From Pedobacter steynii (GTDB lineage: Bacteria; Bacteroidota; Bacteroidia; Sphingobacteriales; Sphingobacteriaceae), in assembly GCF_900103665.1 (NCBI RefSeq), contig NZ_FNGY01000002.1:186001-250000 (forward strand): 64,000 nucleotides of DNA, given 5' to 3'. A program made the translations under genes and the position numbers. Shown one piece after another: positions 17,039 through 24,942 of the stretch. Numbering within the stretch: the first letter of the stretch is position 1; the number at the start of each line of letters is the position of its first letter. The notes below the pieces were generated by a model. That model was not told the origin of the DNA, did no database searches, and was given only the letters and a program-made list of their open reading frames with translations.

Positions 17039-17396
17039 AAGGTTGTAGGTTTATATAGCAATATAACAAAAAAATTACACGAAAAATATAGTGATGTGTA
17101 TTTAGCCAAATGATGTTTTATGAAATGGCTTAATTTTTATTGAAAAGCAGACTTTTGTTTGATTTTCGCTCTTTATTTCCCTGTGATTTCCTGATCATAT
17201 CCTTTAACTTTCAGTTGAACAACTTTTGATCTTAGATAGGGGGTTGATTGATCCTCGATTGATTCCCAAGGTCTATGAAAGGTTTATTACAGGCGAATGG
17301 TGGTTGTCAGGAAGGTAATCGCAATTTAATCACATTTGCAAATGATTTCGTATATTCAGTAAAATAATTTTTATTAACGAATTAAAAATCAAGAAA
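17039..17396. promoter_or_regulatory. Divergent upstream region, no gene seen
   Basis: 358 bp between the divergent TonB receptor and DUF6266 genes. It must hold both promoters. On the minus strand a TTTGG ... TATATTTTT pair at about promoter spacing is a candidate for the receptor, but it departs from consensus. A 30-codon frame at 17275-17367 has no recognisable leader or family and is not called. Confidence 0.4.
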
Positions 17397-18203
17397 ATGG
17401 GAAAATTAGTAGGTGGTCCGTTTGGAATGCTCCATGGACGGGTCGGAAATCTGGTAGCATATGTGCTCAATGGAGAGAATGTTATGAGGCAGATCGGGAG
17501 AAGCGAAAAACCCTTAACTAAGGCAAGGAAAGTGAACTGTGAAAAAATGACGGTGGTGAACCGTTTTTTAAACCCGGCACTTCCTTTTATCAGGTTGGGC
17601 TTTCGGTTTGAGGCGGCAGGGACAAATAGAAATGCCTATAATGAGGCCGTTTCTTATAATAAAATGAATGCCCTACAGGGAGAGTATCCAAACATCAGTA
17701 TGGATTACAGTAAAGTATTGGTCAGCAAAGGGAGTCTTCCGGTTGCGAAACAACCTCAGATTGAAAGAACTGAGCAAGGAATCCTGTTTACCTGGGATAC
17801 CTCAAATATACCAACCGAACAAAATTATGATCGTGCAATGTTATTGGTTTCTTATCCGGAAATGGGTGAAATGAGTTATCTGCCAAGTGGATCAATGCGT
17901 ATTGAAGGAAAAGACCTGGTTCCTGTTGATTGGGCTCATAGGAATGCACGTATGGAAACTTATATTTCCTTTATCAATCCTGAAGGCACAAAAGTCTCAG
18001 ATAGCGTATATGTAGGCTCGATCGCAGCGGCTGAACAGCAACCCCTGAAAATTGAAACTGAAAATCAGCAGGGTATCGATACTGCTATTTCTAAAGTCCC
18101 GGGAAATCGGGTCGAACCCATAATTCCAAACCTAAAGATTAAACAGGAAAGAAGCAGGCTTTGGTTTCTGGAAGCGTTAAAGAACAGAACGGCCCCTTCA
18201 TGA
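17397..18203 (+). CDS. DUF6266-family protein
   Basis: 268 aa. The N-terminus MGKLVGGPFGMLHGRVGNLV, then NGENVMRQIGR and a MTVVNRFLNPALPFIRLGF stretch, match the Bacteroidota-specific DUF6266 family, whose function is unknown. There is no signal peptide or membrane helix. A central beta-rich region (~120-210, with LFTWD, YDRAMLLVSY and MRIEGKDLVPVDWA) resembles an Fn3/Ig-like fold. It is a single gene, facing a convergent small membrane protein 6 bp downstream. No phage or secretion genes flank it. Confidence 0.8.
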   Translation: MGKLVGGPFGMLHGRVGNLVAYVLNGENVMRQIGRSEKPLTKARKVNCEKMTVVNRFLNPALPFIRLGFRFEAAGTNRNAYNEAVSYNKMNALQGEYPNISMDYSKVLVSKGSLPVAKQPQIERTEQGILFTWDTSNIPTEQNYDRAMLLVSYPEMGEMSYLPSGSMRIEGKDLVPVDWAHRNARMETYISFINPEGTKVSDSVYVGSIAAAEQQPLKIETENQQGIDTAISKVPGNRVEPIIPNLKIKQERSRLWFLEALKNRTAPS

Positions 18204-18209
18204 GTTTTT

Positions 18210-18554
18210 TTATTTGCACCAGGTTTTAACATCAAGCTTGTCAAAATGAGGACAGCTTGATGCTTTCTCTTTAGAGAGGAGCAGGTAAGGCTTTGTCCCT
18301 GATTTTTCCATCACCGTATAATAGTGGTGTTCATCTTCTGCATAAAGCCAATATTCACCGGAGCCTTCGTTCATTTGAGTAACCCTAAATCCGACGATGG
18401 AACTTTCTTCCGGAATAAGATAACCTCGCCCTGTGGCAACTGACCATAGGTTGGCGAAGGTATTGGTATTTAGGAGCAAGAGGCTGAGCAGAAATACCAG
18501 GCAAAGCCCTGCAATCCGTATTTTTTTTGGTAGTGAACTATCCTTACTGATCAT
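18210..18554 (-). CDS. Small membrane-anchored hypothetical protein
   Basis: 114 aa with one hydrophobic segment near residues 13-29 (AGLCLVFLLSLLLLN), then a polar, probably periplasmic domain with aromatic residues (GEYWLYAEDEHHYYTVM) and two cysteines near the C-terminus. Not recognised. Its ATG overlaps the stop of the chorismate mutase gene by one base (TGATG), so it is translationally coupled to it. Confidence 0.65.
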   Translation of the reverse strand: MISKDSSLPKKIRIAGLCLVFLLSLLLLNTNTFANLWSVATGRGYLIPEESSIVGFRVTQMNEGSGEYWLYAEDEHHYYTVMEKSGTKPYLLLSKEKASSCPHFDKLDVKTWCK

Positions 18555-18862
18555 CAGGCAGACCCTTCCTTTTTCCAGGCTTTCAATTCTTCGGAGATGA
18601 AATAGTTGACCAGATCACGGAACATCTTTTCTACGGCATCCGGAGAAAGCCCTTCGTTTATTGCCCATTCTCTTCTTTTCTCCAGCATACTTTTAAATCT
18701 TTCCGGTGCTTTTACTGAGGTTTCGTCCTTTTTAAATTTCGCTGCGGCCTGCACATATTTAAAACGTTGGCCTATCAGGCTGATCACCTGTTTATCGAGC
18801 TGATCAATCTCCTCGCGTATTTCTTCCATGTTTTCACATGCTGCTGCGTTCTTCATAAGCAC
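18554..18862 (-). CDS. Chorismate mutase, monofunctional AroQ/PchB type
   Basis: 102 aa of helical sequence: MEEIREEIDQLDKQVISLIG, QRFKYVQAAAKFK, then APERFKSMLEKRREWA and a C-terminal helix. This is the three-helix AroQ fold, with the usual conserved Arg of the first helix and the Arg/Lys positions of the second and third. The arrangement is also close to PchB-type isochorismate-pyruvate lyases, and sequence alone does not decide between the two. No signal peptide, so cytoplasmic. No other aromatic-pathway or siderophore gene is nearby; the only partner is the coupled 114-aa membrane protein. Confidence 0.8.
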   Translation of the reverse strand: MLMKNAAACENMEEIREEIDQLDKQVISLIGQRFKYVQAAAKFKKDETSVKAPERFKSMLEKRREWAINEGLSPDAVEKMFRDLVNYFISEELKAWKKEGSA

Positions 18863-18968
18863 AAAGATAAGATCTCATTTGGTCTTATTTTAATAGTTAA
18901 ATGTCTGATCCTACCCCTCGCTGATTCGGGCCGACCGTACTTTTGTATCATAAATAATTGAAACAAAT

Positions 18969-19208
18969 ATGTTGTCACTAAGAAAGTATATCGTCGTTAA
19001 AGGAAACCCAATTTTATTTCCATCTGAGCTCATTCATGCAGAGGTGGCGGGAAAACACAACGAAGTAGACAGTGCCGGTTTTTTTGTAGTGGTTAAAGAA
19101 AAAGGACGGAAGCGGGTGATTTGTATCGGTGAGAGTACCTCCTTATCCATCTCAAGTAAACCGGAAACTGATCAGCAACTCATTGCAAACTATCTCGGTC
19201 TGGAGTAA
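18969..19208 (+). CDS. Small hypothetical protein, 79 aa
   Basis: Not recognised. A soluble, mixed alpha/beta sequence without signal peptide, with a VVVKEKGRKRVICIG strand-turn-strand and a short C-terminal helix. TACTTTTG at 18938-18945 fits a Bacteroidota -7 element about 25 bp upstream, although no clear TTTG lies at -33. Divergent from the chorismate mutase gene. Confidence 0.55.
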   Translation: MLSLRKYIVVKGNPILFPSELIHAEVAGKHNEVDSAGFFVVVKEKGRKRVICIGESTSLSISSKPETDQQLIANYLGLE

Positions 19209-19286
19209 GCTCCACATAGATGAAGAATTAAACACAACACACAACTGATATATATAAACAATTAAATAATTTAAAAAAAGAACATC

Positions 19287-19736
19287 ATGAAAATCAAATT
19301 TTTAGCAACACTGGTAGTTATCGCAGCAGCATTCACCGCATGTAAAAAAGACAATGATCAAAATCCGGGAGATGGAGCTCCACTTCCAAAAGGACAGTAC
19401 AGATTAATTGAAATGCATGAATTTAATGCTCAGGGAAAAGATTCTGCAACAGTTGACTTTCCGGTAAGCGGCCTTAGTCTTACGTTTGATCAGGCAACGC
19501 GAACTGCAAACCTATCCGGTAAACCAGAGACGGTTCAATTGACAGGAAGTTATACCGTAAGAGGTAACAATACCTTGAAGGATGCAAAAATCTCTACTTC
19601 TAAAATTGCTCCCGGTGAGAACGATATGAAGGTTGTTGAGTTTTTAACGCTTGGACAGCAGTTTGAAGCCAAAGGTGGAACCGTAATTATCAATACCAAA
19701 GATAAAGGTTACCTGGTTTTCAGTATGCAAAAATAA
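19287..19736 (+). CDS. Putative lipoprotein, beta-rich, 149 aa
   Basis: A lipoprotein signal (LVVIAAAFTAC, Cys19) is followed by a charged linker and a compact beta-rich domain (GQYRLIEMHEF, LSLTFDQATRTANLSG, VQLTGSYTVRGNNTLKD, GTVIINTKDKGYLVFSMQK). Its size and strand pattern recall small META/lipocalin-like domains, but no family motif is certain. A purine-rich AAAAAAAGAACATC precedes the ATG. Probably a single-gene unit. Confidence 0.75.
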   Translation: MKIKFLATLVVIAAAFTACKKDNDQNPGDGAPLPKGQYRLIEMHEFNAQGKDSATVDFPVSGLSLTFDQATRTANLSGKPETVQLTGSYTVRGNNTLKDAKISTSKIAPGENDMKVVEFLTLGQQFEAKGGTVIINTKDKGYLVFSMQK

Positions 19737-19823
19737 CCTATAGGGGTTTCTTTATCAATTAGTAAGGGGGGATTGCGGGCGTGCTATTTTGCATGCCTGC
19801 TTTTTCTGTATAACCAACCCGGA

Positions 19824-20834
19824 TTATCCTGACAGCCCTGCTTTGATCAATACTTCTGCCGGTAACAGGCCAAACATCTTTTTATAGACTTTCGCAAAAT
19901 AATTCGGACTGCTGTATCCGAGTTCATAAGCAATCTCCTGAACGCTGTTAAAGTCGCCGTTTTGTAATAGCTTTTGGGCCAGCAGGAGTTTCTCATTTAA
20001 GAAAAAGTTATTTGGGCTTTCCTTCAGCATTTTCTTAAACAGTATTTTATATTTTGAAACCGACATTCCCGCGAGATCTGCCATTTTCTGCAATCCCGGA
20101 AATTCATCGAGCAGGTGATCCAATAGGTATTGAGATGTTTTCAGCACATTGTCGATGTCCTGCTGGGAGAGTTTATTGATGATCGGTTCAAAGCGACTGA
20201 CCCGATCCACCAGATATCCCAGAAGATAGAGTGCCGCACTTTTTAGCTTTAATTCGAAAGATGGATTGGTAAAATGTTGCTCTTTCAGGTTATTTAAAAG
20301 CACCTTACTTCTGCTGTCAATATGACTATAAAAGAAGAGCGTGTTTTTTGTTTCGTCAAACAATTGATTGTTAATGGAAAGGTCCCTTGTTGAGGCGCCC
20401 AGTTCTTTTAAATAGCTTTTTTCTATAAACAACCTTAAGCTATAAGAGCGCTCTCCAACCGGAGGCATAATCGTTCCCTTTGAATTGGCATCCATGAAAC
20501 TCATGCCCAATTTTGAATGATATCCGGCTTTATGAATGCTTTCCTCTACAATATGGGTGGTGATCTCATCGCCGATATCAAAATAGACCATGTAATAATT
20601 GTGGTCAGTTGGAATTCTGGTCATGGCTACAGGAACATGAAAGGTCATGTCGAGCAGCAGCACAGATAAGCCTGGCAATACTTCCAGAAAGATGGACCCT
20701 CCCGATGCGATTTCTTCCGGCAGGATCAGGATCTTATTGTCGGCCAGGTTTGCCCCCAATTGCTCCACGATCTGTTGCTGCCATTCCGGGCCCAGCGTAT
20801 AGTGGTAGAAAAATTCGGCTCTTTCGGTGGTCAT
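19824..20834 (-). CDS. AraC-family regulator, downstream member of a tandem pair
   Basis: 336 aa. The C-terminal double HTH is visible (LQKMADLAGMSVSKYKILFKKM and SVQEIAYELGYSSPNYFAKVY, ending in FGLLPAEV). The ~230-residue N-terminal region is shared in layout with the upstream neighbour: a cupin-like strand-rich start, a helical middle and a YLLDHLLDEFPGLQ helix before the HTH. The start codon lies two bases from the end of the upstream gene, so the two are cotranscribed and probably arose by duplication. Target unknown. Confidence 0.87.
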   Translation of the reverse strand: MTTERAEFFYHYTLGPEWQQQIVEQLGANLADNKILILPEEIASGGSIFLEVLPGLSVLLLDMTFHVPVAMTRIPTDHNYYMVYFDIGDEITTHIVEESIHKAGYHSKLGMSFMDANSKGTIMPPVGERSYSLRLFIEKSYLKELGASTRDLSINNQLFDETKNTLFFYSHIDSRSKVLLNNLKEQHFTNPSFELKLKSAALYLLGYLVDRVSRFEPIINKLSQQDIDNVLKTSQYLLDHLLDEFPGLQKMADLAGMSVSKYKILFKKMLKESPNNFFLNEKLLLAQKLLQNGDFNSVQEIAYELGYSSPNYFAKVYKKMFGLLPAEVLIKAGLSG

Positions 20835-20836
20835 GG

Positions 20837-21889
20837 TTATAATTGGGTCAGGTACTCCTTCGGAGGAACACCGTAGGCATTTTTAAATTGTTCAATGAAG
20901 TGTGAAGCGCCGAAAAAATTAAACCGGTCTGCGATTTCTGCGATGGTATAATTACCCGTTTCCAGCACTTCCTTCGCAAAAGAAAGCTTGTTGCTCAGGA
21001 AAAAGGCATTGGGACTTACACCCGTCATTTTTTTGAAGAGCTTTTTATACTTTGTTTCTGACATCATTGCCTTCGACGAGAGTCCGGCTATTCCGGGGAA
21101 TGCGTTTTCAATATTTTCGATTAAAAAAGCCTGAGAAGTCATGATGTTGACCACATCTGCTGCAATTACCTGTTCAATAATGATTTCCTGACTGATGAGC
21201 TGGTCCATATAATCCCCAATCAAACCATAGACTGTTCCTGTGACAAAGACATCGTACAAAGGGCCTTCGGGTGATACTTTTCGCAATTCATTCATGAGCC
21301 ACCAGGCCTGATTGCTCATCCGGTCAAAACGCACAATGGTATTGAGTTTCGGGTTAAAGATGGATTCTACTAGCTGCGTGTATTCGGGGATATTGGAAAT
21401 GTATTGCTTTAAGGCGGTTTTTTTAATAAAAATGGCAATCATATACGTGGTACATTCCGCTTTGACCTGGAAATCGCCCTGCATATCTGCATCAAATATG
21501 GCCAGGTTATAGCCCCATCGTCCGGCAGTTCTGGACACCTCGTCCAGGATATGAATGGAATCTCCTTCGGTGAGGTTGAAATAGATACCTACAAAATCAC
21601 TCCTGGTATTTCTTAATTTAAAGACCACGTCCTGCCGATAGTTTACATCAATAATAAAGGCCGTTAGAGATTCATTAATGGGGAGGATATAGCGGTTTCC
21701 AGGATGGACCTCGTCGGGAATGATGATGCGGTTTCCTTCCACATGACCGCCCAGCTGAGCAGCCAGACCTGCCACCCAATCCAATTCTACACCATATTGA
21801 TGAATAACTTCCTTCATTAAATTAACCTTCGGGTAAATATAGGAATATGTTTTTCTGAATAGTGTATGTTTGTCGGGCATAGAAACCAA
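20837..21889 (-). CDS. AraC-family regulator, upstream member of a tandem pair
   Basis: 350 aa as listed. A later ATG at 21817 (MKEVIHQYGVELDW) gives an N-terminus that aligns better with the paralogue downstream and may be the true start. The C-terminus has two HTH motifs (LSSKAMMSETKYKKLFKKM and TIAEIADRFNFFGASHFIEQF, then YGVPPKEYL). It differs from the neighbour in its sensing half, so the pair may respond to different signals or form heterodimers. Only 11 bp separate it from the divergent SMI1/KNR4 gene, which leaves little room for a shared promoter if translation starts at 21889 and favours the later start. Confidence 0.85.
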   Translation of the reverse strand: MVSMPDKHTLFRKTYSYIYPKVNLMKEVIHQYGVELDWVAGLAAQLGGHVEGNRIIIPDEVHPGNRYILPINESLTAFIIDVNYRQDVVFKLRNTRSDFVGIYFNLTEGDSIHILDEVSRTAGRWGYNLAIFDADMQGDFQVKAECTTYMIAIFIKKTALKQYISNIPEYTQLVESIFNPKLNTIVRFDRMSNQAWWLMNELRKVSPEGPLYDVFVTGTVYGLIGDYMDQLISQEIIIEQVIAADVVNIMTSQAFLIENIENAFPGIAGLSSKAMMSETKYKKLFKKMTGVSPNAFFLSNKLSFAKEVLETGNYTIAEIADRFNFFGASHFIEQFKNAYGVPPKEYLTQL

Positions 21890-21900
21890 CGAAAATAAAT

Positions 21901-22512
21901 ATGACCATAGAAACCGCTATTGAGGAAATAAAAAAATTCTGGAACGATGAAGAGGAATTGCCTTTCGGGTTATCAGATCATAGTGCAGCTATCGAAAGAT
22001 TGGAAAAGGAGTTTGGCCGCGCATTGCCGGAAGACTTAAAAAAATATGTCCGCAGTTTTGCACCTTCAGAAGACTTTTATTTCCTTACTGCCGGAAATCC
22101 AATAGTGGTGTATGGCATTGATAATTTAAAATATATTCAGGACGGATACAATTACGATTCGTCGGCGAAATCAGAACTGGAAGATTGGGATAAAGGTCAT
22201 TTCATCTTTGCCGATGAAGGGGCGGACCCGATTTTGATTAATATGGACGCACCGGAACACGGTCTTCTCAGACTGGAACATGGAGCCGGAAATTGGGATT
22301 ATGGAGATGTAGTTGCAGATAATTTTGCGCAATTTTTACTGTGTAGTGCCGCATTACATCATGCCCTGAGCAATTTTGAGGACGAAGGTATCGTTGATGA
22401 TGATAAGGGATTCTGTTTGGCGCAGGGTGCTGCAAAATGGTATTTCCCAAAAATGAAAAAATGGGCAGGTGACCATTACGAAATCTGGTGTGGCGTGTTT
22501 GACAATAACTAA
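21901..22512 (+). CDS. SMI1/KNR4 (SUKH) family protein
   Basis: 203 aa, cytoplasmic. The SMI1/KNR4 pattern is visible: AIERLEKEFGRALPEDLKKY near 28-48, a VYGIDNLKYIQDGYN loop, GHFIFADEGADPILINMD and a C-terminal helix NFAQFLLCSAALHHALS. Members of this superfamily often act as immunity proteins against polymorphic or contact-dependent toxins. No toxin gene is adjacent, so this may be an orphan immunity protein or a housekeeping member. The next gene starts 10 bp downstream on the same strand. Confidence 0.82.
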   Translation: MTIETAIEEIKKFWNDEEELPFGLSDHSAAIERLEKEFGRALPEDLKKYVRSFAPSEDFYFLTAGNPIVVYGIDNLKYIQDGYNYDSSAKSELEDWDKGHFIFADEGADPILINMDAPEHGLLRLEHGAGNWDYGDVVADNFAQFLLCSAALHHALSNFEDEGIVDDDKGFCLAQGAAKWYFPKMKKWAGDHYEIWCGVFDNN

Positions 22513-22522
22513 AGAATAAATA

Positions 22523-24865
22523 TTGAGAAAATTGAAGAGGCTGGGAAGGAAAGGCATGCTGCTGGTCTTGTTGTTTGTTGGACTGGATACTTTCGGGCAA
22601 AATGTAAATCAGCAGGAACTGTTGTACCTGGTAAACGGTACGCAGAAGATGGAAGTTAATCCGGAATTGTTTTCAATTACGGCGGTAGATGTGGATGGAA
22701 AGCGGTATCCGGTTTCGGCTCCGCTTCAAAAAGAAGCATTGAGCGGATTGGTATTTGCTGAAAAGGGAGCGTCATGGAACTATCCTGAAAAAGGCATTCA
22801 GGTATCGCTGGAATTGCATCCTGATTTTTTAGAGGTCAGCATTAAAGCCAGCAAAATAACGGACTTTACCTGGCCTGTTTTGAATGGAAAGATGGATGCA
22901 TTAACGATTCCTTTACACCAGGGGAAATACATTCCGGCCAGGGATACGGCATGGATCAGTCATCTGACCAAAAGCGGCCCTTTAAGTGGATCTCAGGATT
23001 TGTCCATGCAGTTTTTTGCCACCAACATCGGGGATAAAGCACTGGTGTATGTGATCAGGAATATGTTCAATAATGAGTTGAACTTTGCGAACAATAATGG
23101 CGCATTGGGATTGAGTTTTAATCATGAATTTCCTGCCACGGTTTCCGATAAGCAATATGGTTTCAGAATTTATCTGACTACAAACAGTACGACAGCCATT
23201 GCAAAGACCTATAAAGAATACGTAGAAGAAAAAGGGAAGATCATTACGCTGGAGCAAAAAGCAGCGGATAATGCCAATATCAGGAAATTATATGGTGCGC
23301 CTCATATCTATATCTGGAATGATAAGTTTTTGGTGTCAAATGATGTACTCAACTGGACGCTGCTTAAAAAAATGATCCTGGAGCAATTGAATGATAGAGC
23401 TATGAATCCTACGAAAAGCATATTCAGACAGTTTTCAGGAGGAGAATCGGGGAGAGAATTTCAAAACCAATTGAACGATTTTGTAAAGGAAGACTTCATC
23501 ACGAAATACCAGAAAAATGGATTGGTTCAGGCGCTTAATGAGGTTTTGCTGAGAAAGGATTTTTACCATAAGCTTGCCTGGAGCAAGGTAAAGCCAGGGA
23601 AAGAGGTCCTCAACCTGATCGGTAAAGGCCCGGATCAATTGAAGGCAGTAGAGCTTTATAGCTTAAACAAATTATTGCTCAATGCTGCTTATCCGGAGGT
23701 GTTTCGTCCGATCGCCGATTGGGGCGGTACACAACCCAAAATGCTGGATGAAATGCAGACTGCGGGAATAAAAAAGGCCTGGTTGGGTTTGAACGATTGG
23801 ATGCCTGCCGAAATTCATCCGGAGTTTGTCGGCAAGGCGGTAGCAAATGGCTATTTAATTGGTCCTTACGATTCCTATCACAGCATTCATCAGCCAGGAA
23901 AAGAAGGCTGGATTACTGCAAAGTTTTCTGATACCACGCTATTTACAAAGGCCTTTGTGAGGAATAAAAATGGAAAGCCATCTTTGGGTTTTCTAGGCAA
24001 AGGGCGGAAGCTGAACCCTACACTGTCGATGCCTGCGGTGAAAAACAGGATGACAGAAGTGATGGACAATACAGGGGAGGTATTCAACTCCTGGTTTATT
24101 GATTGCGATGCAACAGGGGAGAGTCTTGATGATTATACACCTGGAAGAATGACGAGTCAGGAAGATGACATCAAAGCGCGTTTGCAAAGAATGGCCTGGA
24201 TCAGGGATACGTATAAACTGGTTGTCGGTTCGGAGGTTGGAAATGATTTCGCTGCGGGCGTTATTGCTTATGGTCATGGGATGACTACACCCGTGATTGC
24301 CTGGAATGACCCGGACATGAGAAAAAACAAAACATCAAAATATTATATCGGAGGATATTTCTCTAATAATGGAGGGGTTCCCGACAGGTATGGTTTGCAG
24401 GCGGCATTAAAAGAAGAATACCGGTATCTTTATTACGATAGCCGTTTTAATATTCCCTTATTTCAACTGGTGTATAACAATGCAGTAGTGACTTCCCACC
24501 ATTGGGAATGGGGGAGTTTGAAAGTCCCTTCAGAAATAAAAAACACAGAGTTGAAAGAGATTTTATTTAATGTGCCGCCATTATATCACCTCAATGAGGA
24601 AAACTGGCTTAAATTTAAGGAGGTCATCTCTAAGCATGTAAAGGTCTTTTCGAAAACACATGAAGTGGCAGCGAAATTGGAAATGACGGCATTCGATTGG
24701 CTGAGCAAAGATCGGCAGGTTCAGAAAACTACTTTTGGCGATAAGATGGAGGTGGTCGCGAATTTCGGCAAGACTTCTTTTACTTACCGGAACCAGGTGA
24801 TTCTTCCGCAGACATTGATGATTCATGATCTGATTGACAATACTTTTGAAGTATATCAGCCTTAA
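22523..24865 (+). CDS. Secreted glycoside hydrolase-like protein (GH101/GH129-related candidate)
   Basis: 780 aa. The start is a TTG; an ATG at 22556 has a better ribosome site (AGGAAAGG) but loses the basic n-region that makes a good signal peptide (RKLKRLGRKG then a hydrophobic stretch to TFGQ). A beta-sandwich covers ~30-250. The rest looks like a TIM barrel with WFIDCDATGESLDDY, GSEVGNDFA, VIAWNDPDM and YNNAVVTSHHWEWG, giving several acidic residues at strand ends. The pattern recalls the endo-alpha-GalNAcase group (GH101/GH129 and relatives such as DUF5696 proteins), which act on O-glycans, but I cannot assign a family with confidence. Ten bp after the SMI1/KNR4 gene. Confidence 0.65.
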   Translation: MRKLKRLGRKGMLLVLLFVGLDTFGQNVNQQELLYLVNGTQKMEVNPELFSITAVDVDGKRYPVSAPLQKEALSGLVFAEKGASWNYPEKGIQVSLELHPDFLEVSIKASKITDFTWPVLNGKMDALTIPLHQGKYIPARDTAWISHLTKSGPLSGSQDLSMQFFATNIGDKALVYVIRNMFNNELNFANNNGALGLSFNHEFPATVSDKQYGFRIYLTTNSTTAIAKTYKEYVEEKGKIITLEQKAADNANIRKLYGAPHIYIWNDKFLVSNDVLNWTLLKKMILEQLNDRAMNPTKSIFRQFSGGESGREFQNQLNDFVKEDFITKYQKNGLVQALNEVLLRKDFYHKLAWSKVKPGKEVLNLIGKGPDQLKAVELYSLNKLLLNAAYPEVFRPIADWGGTQPKMLDEMQTAGIKKAWLGLNDWMPAEIHPEFVGKAVANGYLIGPYDSYHSIHQPGKEGWITAKFSDTTLFTKAFVRNKNGKPSLGFLGKGRKLNPTLSMPAVKNRMTEVMDNTGEVFNSWFIDCDATGESLDDYTPGRMTSQEDDIKARLQRMAWIRDTYKLVVGSEVGNDFAAGVIAYGHGMTTPVIAWNDPDMRKNKTSKYYIGGYFSNNGGVPDRYGLQAALKEEYRYLYYDSRFNIPLFQLVYNNAVVTSHHWEWGSLKVPSEIKNTELKEILFNVPPLYHLNEENWLKFKEVISKHVKVFSKTHEVAAKLEMTAFDWLSKDRQVQKTTFGDKMEVVANFGKTSFTYRNQVILPQTLMIHDLIDNTFEVYQP

Positions 24866-24916
24866 TCAGAAATAACTCTTAATTAAAGGCACGTTTATTG
24901 AATAACTAATTATTCA

Positions 24917-24942
24917 GTTATTTCTTACGGTTATTTCTTATG
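24917..24942. repeat. Tandem 13-bp direct repeat ending at a start codon
   Basis: GTTATTTCTTA occurs at 24917-24927 and again at 24930-24940, so the second copy's last base is the first base of the ATG of the barrel gene. Partly overlapping it, AATAACT (24901-24907) and AGTTATT (24916-24922) form a short hairpin. There is no Shine-Dalgarno-like sequence. Confidence 0.6.

Noticed and set aside
17275..17367. 30-codon frame upstream of the DUF6266 gene
   Set aside because: Contains GG but lacks a leader pattern and a ribosome-binding site; composition like the surrounding non-coding DNA.
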